This document shows positions 17,029 through 25,564 of a stretch of DNA of 64,000 nucleotides, one piece after another. Both the position numbers and the translations under genes were made by a program. Under the pieces are notes generated by a model. It saw only the letters and a list, made by a program, of their open reading frames with translations. It was not told the origin of the DNA and searched no databases. How positions within the stretch are numbered: position 1 is the stretch's first letter; each line of letters begins with the position of its first letter. This stretch comes from Leucobacter zeae (GTDB taxonomy: Bacteria > Actinomycetota > Actinomycetes > Actinomycetales > Microbacteriaceae), in the NCBI RefSeq assembly GCF_016758175.1, contig NZ_QYAB01000003.1:248001-312000 (forward strand), read 5' to 3'.

Positions 17029-17047
17029 ATAGTTTAGGGCATCCTAA
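17029..17047 (-). promoter_or_regulatory. DtxR/IdeR iron-box-like site overlapping a leaderless promoter
   Basis: On the minus strand this 19-mer reads TTAGGATGCCCTAAACTAT, matching 13 of 19 positions of the established DtxR/IdeR consensus TTAGGTTAGGCTAACCTAA. It covers the TAAACT hexamer (17031-17036) that stands six bases before the GTG start of the SIP-domain gene, so a bound repressor would block transcription. Confidence 0.6.
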
Positions 17048-17049
17048 CC

Positions 17050-17076
17050 ATCATCGGCTGATAATCCTCCGATGAT
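17050..17076. promoter_or_regulatory. ATCATCGG-N11-CCGATGAT inverted repeat
   Basis: An eight-base perfect inverted repeat with an eleven-base spacer, directly upstream of the iron-box-like site. Spacing is two helical turns centre to centre, typical of a dimeric regulator. The regulator is unknown. Confidence 0.45.
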
Positions 17077-17172
17077 CGCTCCGCTCCCCTGCCGTCCGGG
17101 TCGGCGCACAGCCGCGGAGTCCGCGACTCCGGACACCTCCGGCTCGCGTCAGCACGCCGGAGCATGGGCCGC

Positions 17173-17182
17173 ATCATATGAT
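17173..17182 (+). promoter_or_regulatory. Palindromic -10 region upstream of the decarboxylase
   Basis: ATCATATGAT is a perfect ten-base palindrome containing TATGAT, a strong -10 hexamer, about 100 bases before the decarboxylase ATG. No good -35 is visible at 17 bases. Confidence 0.4.
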
Positions 17183-17283
17183 CGACCGGTAAGAGGTGCA
17201 CTCCTGCGCTCGAGGGCCCGCTCAGCCGGCCCGTGAGGCCGCCGCCCGGCGGTGCGACGATGATGCGAGAAGGACGGTTTGCA

Positions 17284-20085
17284 ATGACGAAGATCGACTC
17301 GGCCCGGGAGGCCGCCCCCCAGGAGTTCTCGGGCGGGATCCGGATCGCGGGCGAATCGATCTCGTCGAACGCGTCGCGCGGCGACCGGATGGGCACCGCC
17401 GCCCTCGAACGCGACCCGGGGATGCCGTCGAGCACCTGGCGGCTCCGCAGCGACGCCTGGGAGTACCTGCGGTTCGCCGTCAAGCGGCTCGCGCTCGGCG
17501 CCGAGGACGAGCGCGAGGCGCTCGCAGGAGACGGCGAGGTCCACCGCTCGCTCCGCGCGCTCGAGACGCTCGAGCTCTACTGGGCCGGCTTCGGCCAGCG
17601 CTACGTGTCGTCGATCGCCGAGCTGCTCGCCGAGGGCGACTACCGCACGGCGCTCGACCGGATCGGGCGAGTCGTCCACCGCCTCCGCGGCGACACGCTG
17701 CCCGAGGAACCGCGCGAGGACTACCCCGAGGATCCCGAGCGGGCCGAGGCGAACATCGACGGCGACCCGCGCCCGCGCTTCGAGGTGCTCGTCGTCGACG
17801 AGACCACCGACGCTGATCGCGACGCCCTGCGCACCGAGGGCCTACGGCTGCGCGGCGCCGCCGACTCCTTCATCTACGACTACGTGATCGTCCCCTCCGC
17901 CGACGACGCGGTCGCCGCCGTGCTCACGAACCCCAACATCCTCGCCGTGGTCGTGCGTCCGGGCTTCAGCGAGCGCACGCGCCAGCGCCTCAGCCGCGAT
18001 CTCTCCGAGACCATCGCCTACGCCCGCTCGCAGGTGCACACGGGCAGCGCCACGGCCCGCAGCTCGCTCGCCTCGGTGCAGCGCGTGCTCGGCCTCGCCG
18101 ACACGCTCGCCGCGATCCGGCCCGAGCTCGACCTCTACCTGATGGCCGGCGCGCACATCGAGGACCTCGCCGGAGCGCTGACCCGTCGGTTCCGCCGCGT
18201 GTTCCGCCGCGAGGATCAGCTCGAGCTCCACCTCACCCTGCTGCGCCGCATCTCGCACCTGTACGACACCCCCTTCTTCACCGCGATCCAGGACCACGCG
18301 CGCCGCCCCGTCGGCGTCTTCCACGCCCTTCCCGTCGCGCGCGGCGGGTCGGTCGTCGCCTCGAAGTGGATCAAGGACCTCGAGGAGTTCTACGGCCTGA
18401 ACCTGCTGCTCGCCGAGACGAGCGCGACATCGGGCGGACTCGACTCGCTGCTCGCGCCGGTCGGCACGATCAAGAAGGCGCAGGACCTCGCGGCCCGCGC
18501 GTACGGCGCGAAGCACACCTTCTTCGTGACGAACGGCACCTCGACCGCGAACAAGATCGTGCACCAGGCGCTCGTCTCCCCGAACGACGTGGTGATGGTC
18601 GATCGCAACTGCCACAAGTCGCACCACCACGCCGTGATGCTGACGGGCGCGCGCCCGGCCTACCTCGAGGCCTACCCGCTCAACGACTTCGCGTTCTACG
18701 GCGCCGTCCCCCTCGACCGCATCAAGCAGCTGCTGCTCGACTACCGGTCCGCCGGGCGCCTCGACGAGGTGCGCATGGTCACGCTCACGAACTGCACGTT
18801 CGACGGGATCGTCTACGATCCCGAGCGCGTCATGGCCGAGTGCCTCGCGATCAAGCCCGACCTGGTCTTCCTGTGGGACGAGGCCTGGTTCGCGTTCGCC
18901 GCCTTTCACCCCGTGACCCGGCGCCGCACCGCGATGGCCTCGGCGAAGCGCCTCGAGGAGCGGCTCGCGACGGCGGCGCACGCCTCCGCCTACCGCGCGC
19001 AGCGCGAGCGGCTCTTCGACGCCGACGGCGCGCCGGCGCCCGACGAGGCCTGGTTGAGCGAACGCCTCGTCCCTGCGCCCGACGCGAAGATCCGCGTCTA
19101 CGCGACGCAGTCCACGCACAAGACGCTCACGGCCCTGCGCCAGGGATCGATGATCCACGTCTACGACCAGGAGTGGAAGCGCGAGGCCGAGGAGCCGTTC
19201 CACGAGGCGTACATGACGCACACCTCGACCTCGCCGAACTACCAGATCCTCTCGTCGCTCGACATCGGGCGCCGTCAGGTCGAGCTCGAGGGCTTCGAGC
19301 TCGTGCAGCGCCAGCTCGACCTCGCGACGAGCCTGTCGCAGGCGATCGCTCGGCACCCCCTGCTGCGGCGCACCTTCCGCGTGCTCACGGCGCACGACCT
19401 GATCCCGGCGGAGCATCGCGAGACCGGCAGGCCGATGCCGCTGCGCGACGGCCTGTCGACGATGTGGCGGGCGTGGGCGACCGACGAGTTCGTGGTCGAC
19501 CCGTCCCGCATCACGATCGAGATCAGCCGGACCGGCGTGGACGGCGACACCTTCAAGCACGAGCACCTCATGGACCGCTACGGCATCCAGGTCAACAAGA
19601 CGAGCCGTAACACGGTGCTGTTCATGACGAACATCGGCACGTCGCGCAGCGCCATCGCGTACCTCATCGAGGTGCTCGTGAAGCTCGCCGAGCGCTTCGA
19701 GGAGGAGCAGCGGCAGCTCGATCCCGAGCAGCGCCTGTCGAGCGACGTCATCATGCCGCCGCTCCCGGACTTCAGCGCGTTCTCGCCCGGCTACGCGACC
19801 GATGCGACGCTGCCCGACGGCGACATGCGCGCCGCGTTCTTCCGCGGCCAGCAGCGCGGCGCGGTCGAGCACCTGCTGCCCGAGGAGCTGCGCGCCCAGG
19901 TCTCCCGCGGCGAGCGCCCCGTCTCGGCCGGCTTCGTCACGCCGTACCCGCCGGGGTTCCCGGTGCTCGTGCCCGGCCAGGAGATCACCGCGGAGGTGCT
20001 CGACTTCATGCAGGCGCTCGACACCCGCGAGATCCACGGCTACGACGCGAAGCGCGGGTACCGCACGCTCCGGCGCGAGGAGTAG
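17284..20085 (+). CDS. Orn/Lys/Arg decarboxylase family protein, N-terminally extended
   Basis: A 933-aa PLP-dependent fold-type I decarboxylase forming a polyamine (cadaverine, putrescine or agmatine) from a basic amino acid. The PLP lysine is Lys613 in ATQSTHKTLTALRQGS. Upstream are FFVTNGTSTANKIVHQ, DRNCHKSHHHAVML and LVFLWDEAWFAF; the C-terminal domain contains EISRTGVDGDTFKHEHLMD and GIQVNKTSRNTVLF. Bacterial AdiA/CadA/SpeC enzymes are about 710-755 residues; here about 150-180 additional residues precede the wing domain. The start at 17284 has AGAAGGA in place; the frame to 17233 lacks it. Substrate cannot be assigned. It opens a region full of amine oxidases and polyamine-type transporters. 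Confidence 0.85.
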   Translation: MTKIDSAREAAPQEFSGGIRIAGESISSNASRGDRMGTAALERDPGMPSSTWRLRSDAWEYLRFAVKRLALGAEDEREALAGDGEVHRSLRALETLELYWAGFGQRYVSSIAELLAEGDYRTALDRIGRVVHRLRGDTLPEEPREDYPEDPERAEANIDGDPRPRFEVLVVDETTDADRDALRTEGLRLRGAADSFIYDYVIVPSADDAVAAVLTNPNILAVVVRPGFSERTRQRLSRDLSETIAYARSQVHTGSATARSSLASVQRVLGLADTLAAIRPELDLYLMAGAHIEDLAGALTRRFRRVFRREDQLELHLTLLRRISHLYDTPFFTAIQDHARRPVGVFHALPVARGGSVVASKWIKDLEEFYGLNLLLAETSATSGGLDSLLAPVGTIKKAQDLAARAYGAKHTFFVTNGTSTANKIVHQALVSPNDVVMVDRNCHKSHHHAVMLTGARPAYLEAYPLNDFAFYGAVPLDRIKQLLLDYRSAGRLDEVRMVTLTNCTFDGIVYDPERVMAECLAIKPDLVFLWDEAWFAFAAFHPVTRRRTAMASAKRLEERLATAAHASAYRAQRERLFDADGAPAPDEAWLSERLVPAPDAKIRVYATQSTHKTLTALRQGSMIHVYDQEWKREAEEPFHEAYMTHTSTSPNYQILSSLDIGRRQVELEGFELVQRQLDLATSLSQAIARHPLLRRTFRVLTAHDLIPAEHRETGRPMPLRDGLSTMWRAWATDEFVVDPSRITIEISRTGVDGDTFKHEHLMDRYGIQVNKTSRNTVLFMTNIGTSRSAIAYLIEVLVKLAERFEEEQRQLDPEQRLSSDVIMPPLPDFSAFSPGYATDATLPDGDMRAAFFRGQQRGAVEHLLPEELRAQVSRGERPVSAGFVTPYPPGFPVLVPGQEITAEVLDFMQALDTREIHGYDAKRGYRTLRREE

Positions 20086-20096
20086 CGTCCGCGCCA

Positions 20097-20102
20097 TAAG
20101 CT
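20097..20102 (+). promoter_or_regulatory. Leaderless -10 box of purine nucleoside phosphorylase
   Basis: TAAGCT ends seven bases before the ATG at 20110, with no Shine-Dalgarno sequence. Confidence 0.5.
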
Positions 20103-20109
20103 GGTCGTC

Positions 20110-20916
20110 ATGAGTCACGACCTGGATCCCGCAGCCCTCGCCGCAACCGCCGCGGCCGCCATCGCCGAGCTGACGGGGGTCGAGCGCCACGACATCGCGC
20201 TGACCCTCGGCAGCGGATGGGGTCGGGCCGCCGACGTCATCGGCGAGACCGTGGCGGTGATCCAGGCGGATCAGGTGCCCGGCTTCCACGCATCGGGCGT
20301 GCCCGGCCACTCCGGCACGCTGCGCTCGATCCTGCTCCCGAACGGGGCGCACGCACTCGTCATCGGCGCGCGCACTCACTTCTACGAAGGCCGCGGCGTG
20401 CGCTCCGTCGTGCACGGCGTGCGCACCGCGGCAGCGGCGGGCGCGCGGATCATGATCCTGACGAACGGAGCGGGCGGGGTCGATCCCGCGTTCAAGGCGG
20501 GCGAGGCCGTGCTCATCTCCGATCACCTCAATCTCACCGCGGCGTCGCCGATCGAGGGTGCGAACTTCGTCGACCTGACCGACCTCTACGCGTCGCGGCT
20601 GCGCGACCTCGCTCGCGAGGCCTCTCCCGATCTGCAGGAGGGCGTCTACGTGCAGCTCCCAGGCCCGCACTACGAGACGCCGGCCGAGGTCCGCTACCTG
20701 CGCACCATCGGCGGGCAGATCGTGGGCATGTCGACCGCGCTCGAGGCGATTGCCGCGCGCCAGGCCGGGATGGAGATCCTGGGCCTGTCGCTCATCACGA
20801 ACCCCGCCGCCGGGCTCGGCGAGGATCCGCTGAGCCACGATGAGGTCATCGCGGAGGGCAAGGCCGCCGAGCCCCGTCTTGCGGAGCTGCTGCGCTCGAT
20901 CGTCGCCCGCATGTAG
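20110..20916 (+). CDS. Purine-nucleoside phosphorylase (trimeric type)
   Basis: A 268-aa phosphorylase cleaving inosine or guanosine with phosphate to base plus ribose-1-phosphate. Family markers are LTLGSGWG (phosphate loop), GFHASGVPGHSG, RTHFYEG, LTNGAGGVDP, VYVQLPGPHYETPAE and GMSTALEAIAARQ. The length fits the low-molecular-mass trimeric PNPs. It begins 24 bases after the decarboxylase stop but has its own leaderless-type promoter. It may supply purine salvage together with thymidine phosphorylase elsewhere in the window; no nucleoside transporter is adjacent. Confidence 0.93.
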   Translation: MSHDLDPAALAATAAAAIAELTGVERHDIALTLGSGWGRAADVIGETVAVIQADQVPGFHASGVPGHSGTLRSILLPNGAHALVIGARTHFYEGRGVRSVVHGVRTAAAAGARIMILTNGAGGVDPAFKAGEAVLISDHLNLTAASPIEGANFVDLTDLYASRLRDLAREASPDLQEGVYVQLPGPHYETPAEVRYLRTIGGQIVGMSTALEAIAARQAGMEILGLSLITNPAAGLGEDPLSHDEVIAEGKAAEPRLAELLRSIVARM

Positions 20917-20969
20917 GGGCATGGGTCGGGAGCGCCCGGGGGGGGATGCACGCACCGCCGTGCGCCCCG

Positions 20970-20984
20970 CATACATTCGTACGA
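20970..20984. promoter_or_regulatory. CATANATTCGTACG motif upstream of first monoamine oxidase
   Basis: CATACATTCGTACGA, including the perfect palindrome TCGTACGA, lies 100-115 bases before the monoamine oxidase at 21085. Thirteen of its first fourteen bases recur at 34515-34528, upstream of the second monoamine oxidase. Confidence 0.5.
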
Positions 20985-21062
20985 CCCGCCCCGGGGAGTC
21001 CGTGGGTTCGTCTGCTGCATCCGACTCCAGCGCGCCGATAGGCTGAGCGGGTCGGGGCCGAC

Positions 21063-21080
21063 AGTCCCGTGAAAGGGACT
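21063..21080 (+). promoter_or_regulatory. Hairpin over the ribosome-binding site of the monoamine oxidase
   Basis: AGTCCC, six bases, GGGACT forms a perfect six-base stem whose right arm and loop end contain the GAAAGGGAC ribosome site; the ATG is five bases beyond. Folding would hide the site. Confidence 0.4.
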
Positions 21081-21084
21081 CACC

Positions 21085-22410
21085 ATGCAGACCGCAGACG
21101 TCGTCGTCATCGGAGCCGGATTCGCCGGCCTCATCGCCTCCCGCGAGCTCGGCCGTGCCGGGCTGGAGGTCATCACGCTGGAGGCGAGGGACCGCGTCGG
21201 CGGGCGCACGTGGACCGATCACCGTCTCGGCCACGACCTCGAGATGGGCGCGAACTGGGTCCACTGGGTGCAGCCCCACGTCTGGGCCGAGATGACCCGC
21301 TACGACCGCGAGATCGTGCGGAGCCCTGCTGCTGAGGAGGCCTACTGGCACGGTCCCGACGGGCAGCCCGTGCGGGGCACGCTCTCCGAGTTCATGGAGC
21401 TCATCGACGCGGGCCAGCAGCTGCTCATCGACGACGTGCGCGACGTGATGCCCCGCGGCTCGGAGCCGCTGGCCGGTGGCGCGGGCGGCAGCGTCGCCGA
21501 CCTCGACTCGTTGAGCATCCAGGACCGGATCGACTCGCTCGGCCTCGACCCCGCGGCCCGCGCCGCGAACGAGTCGGTGTGGGTCGGCCACGTGAACGCC
21601 CCGCTCGACGAGGTGGGCCTGTCGAGCGCGCTGCGCTGGGTCTCCGCGACCGGCGGGCACTGGCAGCTGATGCACGAGGCCTCGGCGACCTTCCGCGTCG
21701 TCGACGGGATGCGCGGCTTCACGGATCGCATCGCCGCGGACCTGTCGGGCGAGCTCCGGCTCGGCGCGACCGTCGTCTCGGTCACGGCGGACGGGTCGGG
21801 AGCGCACGCCGGCGCGATCGTCGAGACCGCCGACGGCGCCCGTATCCGCGCGAAGCGGGTCGTCAGCACCCTGCCGGCCAACGCGATCTCCGGGATCCGC
21901 TTCGATCCCCCGCTGCCCGAGGTCTGGCAGCGCCTGAGCTCCGAGACCGTCGCATCCCAGGGCACCAAGGTCTGGATGCGCGCGAGCGGCCACCTGCCGC
22001 GCTTCTTCGCCTACGCGAGCCAGAGCGACCCGCTGTCCGTGCTCAAGGCGGAGTTCTTCGGCACCGACGAGCGCGGGGACTACACGCTGCTCGTCGCGTT
22101 CGGCCCGGATCACACCCGGATCGACCTCGACGACGTCGCGAGCGCGCAGGCCGCGGTGGACCGCTTCAGGCCGGGGATCGAGATCACCGACGTCACCGCG
22201 CACGACTGGATGACGGATCCACTCTCCCGCAACACCTGGATGACCCATCGCCCGGGTCAGCTCACCCGCGATCTCGCGGAGCTCCAGCGCCCCGCCGGGG
22301 TGCTCCACTTCGCGACGACGGACAACGCGAACCTCTGGGGCGGCTTCATCGACGGCGCGATCGAGAGCGGGTTGCGCGAGTCGCGCCGCATCATCGACGC
22401 GCTCGCCTAG
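21085..22410 (+). CDS. Flavin monoamine oxidase family protein
   Basis: A 441-aa FAD-dependent amine oxidase converting a primary amine to aldehyde, ammonia and peroxide. FAD-binding elements are VVVIGAGFAGLIASRELG at the N-terminus, LEARDRVGGRTW, and the GANWVHW active-site strand. The C-terminal FAD segment reads NLWGGFIDGAIESGLRES. No covalent-flavin cysteine is evident at the position used by mitochondrial MAO. The ATG at 21085 follows GAAAGGGAC. It has its own promoter region with a motif shared with the monoamine oxidase at 34656. The substrate may be putrescine, tyramine-like or another amine; the sequence does not decide. Confidence 0.88.
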   Translation: MQTADVVVIGAGFAGLIASRELGRAGLEVITLEARDRVGGRTWTDHRLGHDLEMGANWVHWVQPHVWAEMTRYDREIVRSPAAEEAYWHGPDGQPVRGTLSEFMELIDAGQQLLIDDVRDVMPRGSEPLAGGAGGSVADLDSLSIQDRIDSLGLDPAARAANESVWVGHVNAPLDEVGLSSALRWVSATGGHWQLMHEASATFRVVDGMRGFTDRIAADLSGELRLGATVVSVTADGSGAHAGAIVETADGARIRAKRVVSTLPANAISGIRFDPPLPEVWQRLSSETVASQGTKVWMRASGHLPRFFAYASQSDPLSVLKAEFFGTDERGDYTLLVAFGPDHTRIDLDDVASAQAAVDRFRPGIEITDVTAHDWMTDPLSRNTWMTHRPGQLTRDLAELQRPAGVLHFATTDNANLWGGFIDGAIESGLRESRRIIDALA

Positions 22411-22512
22411 GTCCGGGGCCCTGCGCCCCGCTCCGTCGCCCTGCGCCCCGCCGAGAACATCATCGAGAGTCCGGGCGAGGTCACCGGCACCCGTCTCCCG
22501 CAGTTCTCCCGT

Positions 22513-22583
22513 CGCGCACCGATTCGGCATCGAACGATCCCCGTTCCCAGGACGGCGATCGTCGGACGCCGGATCGGTGCGCG
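22513..22583. terminator. Bidirectional terminator hairpin
   Basis: Arms 22513-22539 and 22557-22583 match at 23 of 27 positions, around a 17-base loop, between the convergent monoamine oxidase and amidohydrolase genes. Confidence 0.6.
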
Positions 22584-22587
22584 GAGG

Positions 22588-24225
22588 TCACGCGCCCTCG
22601 AACACCACGCGCCCGTCGACGACGGTGAGCCGGATCGGCACCTCGGGCAGTGCGTCGGGGTCCGTCTCGACCGGGTCCGCGCCCCAGACGGTGAGATCGC
22701 CGACCGCGCCGACCGCGAGCACGCCGCGGTCCTCGTGCCCGCGCGCCCGCGCGGGCCACAGCGTGTAGGCGAGCAGCGCCTGCTCGCCCGTCAGCCGCTG
22801 GGCCGGCTCGAACACGTTCGCCGAGGGATCCCCCGGAGTGTGGCGCCCGCGCGCCCATGCCATGCCGAGCCGGGGATCGTACTGCGCCACGGGCCAGTCG
22901 GAGCCGAGCGCGAGGGTCACACCGGCATCGAGCACATCGCGCACCCGGTAGCCGGTGGCGTTGCGCCCCTCGCCGAGGCGCGTCGCCCAGGTATCGCTGC
23001 AATCCGGCGCGCGCCACTGCATGTGCAGCGGCTGCATCGACGCCGTGACCCCGGCGTCGGACCGGCCGCTGTTGAACGCGCGCAGGTGCTCCACGTCCTC
23101 GTCGGCGAGCACCTCGAGGTGCTCGATCGAGTGGAACGGCAGCCCCTCGCGCTCCGGCAGCTCGGCGTAGACGTCGAGCACGCGGCTCACGGCGTAGTCG
23201 CCGACCGCGTGCGTCGCGATGAGCATGCCGGCATCGTGATAGGCGCGCACGACCTCGCCGTAGCGCTCCCACGACGGCCAGAACGGCACGCGCCCGTCGC
23301 CGCAGGCGTCGACCGCGTGCAGCCACGCGGTGCCGGTGTCGATCACGCCGTCGCTGAACAGCTTGATCGCACCCCCGGCCCACAGCCTGCCGCCGCGATC
23401 CTTCGCAGCGATCACGCGCGCGACATCGTCGTCGGTGTCGCCGACGGCGTGCCAGTGGTGCAGGGTGATGCGGTGATCCAGCTCGCCCCGGGATTCGAGC
23501 TCCGCGAGCAGCTCGGCGGTGCGGTCCTTGCCGTCCATGATCGCCCCGCCGGTGAGCCCCGCGGCGGCGAGGCGACGGAACATGTCGCGCAGCCCATCGC
23601 GCTCGTCGTCGTGCGTGGGGGCCGGGGCCGCGTCGAAGAGCAGGTTGTACGCGGTGGGCTCCCGCAGCTCGCCGGTGGGCGAGCCGTCCTCGTCGACCAC
23701 GATGGAGCTCGCGTCGTCGAACTCGCGGGCGCCGGTGATGCCCGCCGCGGCGAGTGCGGGCGCCGTACCGAGCGCGGTGTGCAGGTCGTAGCAGATGAGC
23801 GCCACGGGCCGGCCGGGGGCGGCGTCCTCGAGCAGGGATCCCAGCAGGCCCGTCTCCTCGAACGGCTCGTACTCGAGGTTCCAGCCCCGCAGCCACGCGC
23901 CCTCGGGCAGCCGGGCGTGCTCCGCGGCGAGCGCCTCTCGCAGCTCGGCGATCGTGCCGAGCCCGCCGAGGTCCACGCCCGCGGTGACCTCCGCCGCCCA
24001 GTGCGGGTGGGTGTGTGAGTCGAAGAGGCCGGGAGTGACCACGGCTCCGTCGACGTCGCGGACCGGGATCCCGGCGGCCCTGGCCGCGTCGGCGATCTCG
24101 GCGTCCTCGCCGATCGCCGCGATCCGGCCGTCCCGGATCAGGAGGGCCGTCGCATCGCCGTCCGCGTCCGTGTTGGTGCGCAACCGCGCCCCGATGATGC
24201 CGAGATCTCCGCCGTGCTGCTCCAT
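22588..24225 (-). CDS. Amidohydrolase family protein (YtcJ-like)
   Basis: A 545-aa metal-dependent hydrolase of the amidohydrolase superfamily. The metal-binding motif DSHTHPHW follows the beta-sandwich N-terminus with GLF; further ligands lie in DHRITLHHWHAVG, IATHAVGDYAV and SIEHLEV, and the final aspartate in LGSDWPVAQYDP. YtcJ-type proteins of this length are mostly of unproven substrate, usually annotated as exoenzyme regulators or N-acyl/formyl hydrolases. The ATG at 24225 has AGGGAGAG upstream; the longer frame was rejected. It is last in a run of oxidases on this strand, 123 bases after the previous gene, and may deprotect an acylated amine. Confidence 0.83.
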   Translation of the reverse strand: MEQHGGDLGIIGARLRTNTDADGDATALLIRDGRIAAIGEDAEIADAARAAGIPVRDVDGAVVTPGLFDSHTHPHWAAEVTAGVDLGGLGTIAELREALAAEHARLPEGAWLRGWNLEYEPFEETGLLGSLLEDAAPGRPVALICYDLHTALGTAPALAAAGITGAREFDDASSIVVDEDGSPTGELREPTAYNLLFDAAPAPTHDDERDGLRDMFRRLAAAGLTGGAIMDGKDRTAELLAELESRGELDHRITLHHWHAVGDTDDDVARVIAAKDRGGRLWAGGAIKLFSDGVIDTGTAWLHAVDACGDGRVPFWPSWERYGEVVRAYHDAGMLIATHAVGDYAVSRVLDVYAELPEREGLPFHSIEHLEVLADEDVEHLRAFNSGRSDAGVTASMQPLHMQWRAPDCSDTWATRLGEGRNATGYRVRDVLDAGVTLALGSDWPVAQYDPRLGMAWARGRHTPGDPSANVFEPAQRLTGEQALLAYTLWPARARGHEDRGVLAVGAVGDLTVWGADPVETDPDALPEVPIRLTVVDGRVVFEGA

Positions 24226-24234
24226 TGCTCTCCC

Positions 24235-24258
24235 TGTCAGGTGGTCGGTGTCAGGTGG
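24235..24258. repeat. TGTCAGGTGG direct repeat
   Basis: Two perfect ten-base copies of TGTCAGGTGG, fourteen bases apart, immediately upstream of the amidohydrolase ribosome site. Confidence 0.4.
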
Positions 24259-24348
24259 TGGTCCGGTGCGCCCGATGGTGGGTCGGGCCCAGGTCAATTC
24301 TGCCCTGCTGCGTCGCGGCGCGCGCGGCCGCCTCGCAGGGACGCGCGT

Positions 24349-25539
24349 TCAGTGCCTGCCGATGGCGCTCACGCGGCCGGACGGCTCGGTCGCGTCGCCG
24401 AATCGGCGCGGGTCCCAGTGCTCCTGGTACTCCGCGTCGCCAGGCCCGCCCTCGACGATGTCGGCGAGGTACTCGCCCATGAACGCGGCGTACTTGAACC
24501 CCTCCCCCGAATCGCCGCAGGCGAGCACGACCGTCGGATGCGTGCGCCCGATCACGAAGTCGCCGTCGCCCGAATCGGTCCAGGTGCACACCTGCGTGGC
24601 GAGCACGCGGGGAACGATCGCGGTGAGGTCGCGCTCGACCCGCGACCGGATCTGCTCGGTGCGCTCCGGATCCTCAGCCCGGTCGAGGTCGTCGCCGAGC
24701 GTGCCGTGCGCAAGCGGCCGCAGCGGCCGGTCGAGTCCGATCTTGTACCCCGCCGCACCGTTCGGCATCGCGTAGACGCCCGCCCCGTCGCCGACGGCGC
24801 AATCGATGAGGCCGGGCAGGTCGGGGGCGGGCAGCGCCGCCCCGGGGTCGCCGACGTAGACGACCTCCTCGATGTAGGGGGTCAGCGGCACGGCGATTCC
24901 GAGACCTGGGGCGCCGCCGGAGCCGGCCAGCAGCTCGGGGGTACCGGGACCGGCCGCGAGCAGCACCTGATCCGCCGCGAGGGAGGAGCCGTCCGCGAGG
25001 AGCACGCGCGCGGACGACTCCCCCGCCTCGATCCCCGTGACGCGCGTCGCCGGGCGGTAGTCGCCGCCCGCGGCGCGGAACGCCCCGAGCGCGCCCTGCA
25101 GCAGCCGGTCGGCGTGCACGACGCCGGCCTGCTCCACCCACAGGGCGTCGCGGCCGTCGGGGCGCAGGCCCGTGAAGACCTCGCCGACGCGATCGGCCGC
25201 GACGCGGTCCGCGGGGTGTCCGATGGCGTCGAGCGACTCAGCGACGGCGGGCAGCGAGAGGTCGTCGCGCCAGAGCGCACCCGTGCGACGGAAGACGGGC
25301 TCGCCGATACGTTCGCCCAGGCGCTCCATGGCGGGCACGGTGCCGGCGAGCGACCTCGCTCGCCACGGCTGCGTGTCCGCGAGACGCCAGAGTCGCGAGC
25401 TGCCCCCGTTCGAGGCGTGCGGACCGCCCGGCTCGAAGCGCTCGACGAGCGTCACGGCCCAGCCTCGGGTCTGCAGTTCGAGTGCGGCGGGCAGCCCCCA
25501 GGCTCCCCCGCCGACGACGATCGCGCGGTGCTGCGTCAT
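24349..25539 (-). CDS. FAD-dependent oxidase, monomeric sarcosine / N-methyltryptophan oxidase type
   Basis: A 396-aa DAO-fold flavoprotein oxidising a secondary or primary amine or amino acid. The FAD fingerprint is AIVVGGGAWGLPAALELQ at the N-terminus; ERFEPGGPHASNGGSSRLWR matches the SoxA/SolA pattern. The covalent-flavin cysteine is present in TQVCTWTDSGDGDFVIG, and the C-terminal FAD loop is ACGDSGEGFKYA. The ATG at 25539 is set by AGGGAGGCATC; upstream frame excluded. It lies 25 bases downstream of another FAD oxidase and in the same cluster with a cupin and a PuuB-like oxidase. The likely substrate is an N-methylated or gamma-glutamylated amine, which is not resolved. Confidence 0.86.
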   Translation of the reverse strand: MTQHRAIVVGGGAWGLPAALELQTRGWAVTLVERFEPGGPHASNGGSSRLWRLADTQPWRARSLAGTVPAMERLGERIGEPVFRRTGALWRDDLSLPAVAESLDAIGHPADRVAADRVGEVFTGLRPDGRDALWVEQAGVVHADRLLQGALGAFRAAGGDYRPATRVTGIEAGESSARVLLADGSSLAADQVLLAAGPGTPELLAGSGGAPGLGIAVPLTPYIEEVVYVGDPGAALPAPDLPGLIDCAVGDGAGVYAMPNGAAGYKIGLDRPLRPLAHGTLGDDLDRAEDPERTEQIRSRVERDLTAIVPRVLATQVCTWTDSGDGDFVIGRTHPTVVLACGDSGEGFKYAAFMGEYLADIVEGGPGDAEYQEHWDPRRFGDATEPSGRVSAIGRH

Positions 25540-25564
25540 GATGCCTCCCTTTCGTTCACACCCG

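Noticed and set aside
17842-22530. 1562-aa open frame on the minus strand
   Set aside because: It lies opposite the decarboxylase, purine phosphorylase and monoamine oxidase, which have clear family motifs; its translation is Arg/Asp/Val/His-rich shadow sequence typical of high-G+C DNA.
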